From contig CAAGLL010000038.1 in NCBI GenBank assembly GCA_900770725.1, positions 1 through 53,074 of the forward strand: DNA of 53,074 bases. Direction: 5' to 3'. Position 1 is the first letter of the stretch. Each line of letters opens with the position of its first letter. A program made the position numbers and the translations under genes. This DNA comes from an uncultured Succinivibrio sp. GTDB taxonomy: Bacteria > Pseudomonadota > Gammaproteobacteria > Enterobacterales > Succinivibrionaceae. The notes beneath the pieces were generated by a model that searched no databases, had not been told where the DNA came from, and saw only the letters and a program-made list of their open reading frames with translations. Positions 51,603 to 53,074 of this stretch are shown here, in pieces.

Positions 51603-52751
51603 ATGTCTAGACTTTTCACTTCAGAATCAGTTTCCGAGGGACACCCCGACAAAATCGCAGACCAGATTTCAGACACCGTGCTCGATGCCTATCTGGAGCA
51701 GGACAAGCACGCCCACGTGGCATGCGAGACGCTGGTCAAGACCGGGCTCATCCTGGTCGCCGGGGAAATTTCATCAACCGCCCATGTCGATCTCGAGGCC
51801 AGGGTCCGCAAGACCGTGTGCGACATCGGCTACAACACTTCTGAAGTGGGGTTTGACGGCCGCTACTGCGCCTTCATCAACGCCATCGGCAAGCAGTCGC
51901 CCGACATCAACCAGGGCGTCGAGCGCGAGCTGCCCGAGGATCAGGGCGCAGGCGATCAGGGTCTGATGTTCGGCTACGCCTGCACCGAGACCCCGGTGCT
52001 CATGCCTGCCCCGATCACCTACGCGCACATGCTCATGCAGAGGCAGGCCGAGTGCCGCAGGAAGCACATCCTCCCGTTCCTGCGCCCCGATGCCAAGAGC
52101 CAGGTGACCTTCGTCTACAACGACGACGGCTCCATCGCCGGCATCGACACCGTGGTGCTCTCGACCCAGCACGATCCCAACGTGACCCAGGACACCGTCC
52201 ACGAGGGCGTGATGGAGGAGATCATCAAGAAGGTGATCCCGGCCAAGTTCCTCACCAAGAACACCAAGTACTTCATCAACCCGACCGGCCGCTTCGTCAT
52301 CGGCGGGCCGGTTGGCGACTGCGGCGTCACCGGGCGCAAGATCATCGTCGACACCTACGGCGGCGCTGCCGCCCACGGCGGCGGGTGCTTCTCCGGCAAG
52401 GATCCCTCGAAGGTCGACCGCTCGGCGGCCTACGCGGCGCGCTACGTTGCAAAGAACATCGTGGCAGCCGGCCTTGCCAGGAGGTGCGAGCTCCAGGTCT
52501 CCTACGCCATCGGCGTGGCGCAGCCTGTGTCCATCTCGGTGAACACCTACGGCACCGGCAAGTACAGCGACGAGAAGATCGCCGCCGCCGTGCCCAAGGT
52601 CTTCGACCTGAGGCCCTACGGCCTCATCAAGATGCTCGACCTTTTGAGGCCCATCTACCTCAAGACCGCCACCTACGGCCACTTCGGCCGCGAGGAGTTC
52701 CCTTGGGAGAAGACCGACAGGACCGAGCAGCTCAAGGCCGCGCTAGCCTGA
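51603..52751 (+). CDS. metK: S-adenosylmethionine synthetase
   Basis: This enzyme makes S-adenosylmethionine from methionine and ATP. The 382-residue protein shows FTSESVSEGHPDKIADQISD (N-terminal ATP site), GAGDQGLMFGYA and GGGCFSGKDPSKVDRSAAYAARY; the last is the P-loop-like signature, with Cys where most have Ala. ATG 51603 yields MSRLFTSESV; TTGGAG lies 6 nt upstream, and the longer in-frame TTG start is inside that site. Confidence 0.96.
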   Translation: MSRLFTSESVSEGHPDKIADQISDTVLDAYLEQDKHAHVACETLVKTGLILVAGEISSTAHVDLEARVRKTVCDIGYNTSEVGFDGRYCAFINAIGKQSPDINQGVERELPEDQGAGDQGLMFGYACTETPVLMPAPITYAHMLMQRQAECRRKHILPFLRPDAKSQVTFVYNDDGSIAGIDTVVLSTQHDPNVTQDTVHEGVMEEIIKKVIPAKFLTKNTKYFINPTGRFVIGGPVGDCGVTGRKIIVDTYGGAAAHGGGCFSGKDPSKVDRSAAYAARYVAKNIVAAGLARRCELQVSYAIGVAQPVSISVNTYGTGKYSDEKIAAAVPKVFDLRPYGLIKMLDLLRPIYLKTATYGHFGREEFPWEKTDRTEQLKAALA

Positions 52752-52758
52752 CAATCCT

Positions 52759-52778
52759 GAAGGCGCCGGTGCGCCTTC
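52759..52778 (+). repeat. Small hairpin just after metK
   Basis: Perfect arms GAAGGCGC/GCGCCTTC with a CGGT loop start 8 bp past the metK stop. Without a U tract; probably accessory to the terminator that follows. Confidence 0.5.
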
Positions 52779-52791
52779 CGATTTGACCAAT

Positions 52792-52819
52792 GCCCGGAGC
52801 CAAGGCTCCGGGCTTTTTT
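52792..52819 (+). terminator. Rho-independent terminator of metK
   Basis: Ten-base perfect arms GCCCGGAGCC/GGCTCCGGGC with a two-base AA loop are followed by six T. Confidence 0.92.
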
Positions 52820-52915
52820 GGAGGCTTCATGGATGATTATTGGTAAGCGCAAGTAAGTTAAAAGCTTTTCCTGCTGCAACGGAGTAAACGGCCTTGTTGT
52901 GACAATCAGGCCAGG

Positions 52916-53074
52916 CTACTTCGTCAAAGCGCCCAAGCCTTTCTCGTATGCGACAGGCTCCCTCATGTCTTTCATGGCAACCGAGCAGATCTTGCCGTAG
53001 AAGGCGATGCCGACCGCCCACACGTGCTCGAGGCGCTCGTTCTCCAAAAGCTCCCTTGCGTAGCGCTTCTCCTC
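52916..53074 (-). CDS. 3' end of a probable AAA-ATPase / PD-(D/E)XK nuclease-like protein (truncated by the window edge)
   Basis: An open frame enters from the window edge and stops at TAG 52916-52918, giving the last 52 residues. The string RLEHVWAVGIAFYGKICSVAM resembles the C-terminal end of DUF1703-type proteins (an AAA-ATPase-like domain plus a PD-(D/E)XK nuclease domain, usual ending GIAFxGKxC). These proteins often occur in many copies in gut bacteria. Only the tail is visible, so the assignment is tentative. Confidence 0.5.
   Translation of the reverse strand, partial: EEKRYARELLENERLEHVWAVGIAFYGKICSVAMKDMREPVAYEKGLGALTK

Noticed and set aside
51379..51603. Small minus-strand gene (74 residues) in the talC-metK spacer
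   Set aside because: No ribosome-binding site, basic and Cys/Arg-scattered composition, and it covers the metK leader.

Overview
The window is a GC-rich (roughly 60 percent by eye) stretch of a bacterial chromosome, densely coded and mostly housekeeping. Several markers point to the Gammaproteobacteria: a MaoP/YifE-type protein, glutaminyl-tRNA synthetase, the bamC-purC gene pair and a tkt-pgk-fba block. Flagellar genes together with plant-sugar and amino-acid transport would suit a motile gut or rumen fermenter such as a Succinivibrionaceae member. That family assignment is an inference from gene content, not from a phylogenetic marker.

Layout. 1-1666: the end of an unknown gene, then an intact IS3-family element whose two frames are joined by an A7 slippery site. 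1704-6740 (minus): aspartate/tyrosine aminotransferase, a MATE exporter and a three-gene polar amino-acid ABC importer. 6980-10472: a HAD phosphatase, a small YjfB-type putative motility protein behind a flagellar sigma-28-like promoter, YbaK, an iron-type DtxR regulator, a Fur paralogue without the usual metal ligands, a FeoB-associated-type Cys-rich membrane peptide and an unknown tail-anchored protein. 10594-16597 (minus): a CstA-family transporter, then a three-gene cluster of unknown function (membrane protein, 915-residue Sel1-like repeat protein, 178-residue partner). 16650-19649: bioD-bioA and a minimal flagellin. 19860-24837: purC, bamC, an unknown protein, glnS and maoP. 24942-29376: azlCD, lysC and fliD.

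29603-38647 (minus) is one long sugar operon: periplasmic binding protein, DUF2291 protein, two-domain ABC ATPase, permease, fucose-isomerase-like protein, split transketolase (two subunits) and FGGY kinase. This is the complement described for D-apiose import and catabolism (apiose isomerase, apulose kinase, two-subunit apulose-4-phosphate transketolase), and that is the best-supported reading here. 39163-41637 holds an exported YcjY-like hydrolase and two DUF805 membrane proteins. 41703-44280 is a ribokinase, ribose mutarotase and AraC-regulator operon with a CRP-like site. 44500-51097 carries central carbon metabolism: fbaA, pgk, tkt, a DUF945 protein and talC. metK follows, and the window ends inside a probable AAA-ATPase/PD-(D/E)XK protein.

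How it fits together: sugar phosphates from the apiose-like and ribose operons would enter the pentose-phosphate and glycolytic block encoded nearby. Three motility genes scattered over 20 kb (yjfB-like, fliC, fliD) each have a sigma-28-like promoter, so they form a dispersed class-3 flagellar regulon. No tRNA, rRNA, CRISPR array or prophage was seen.
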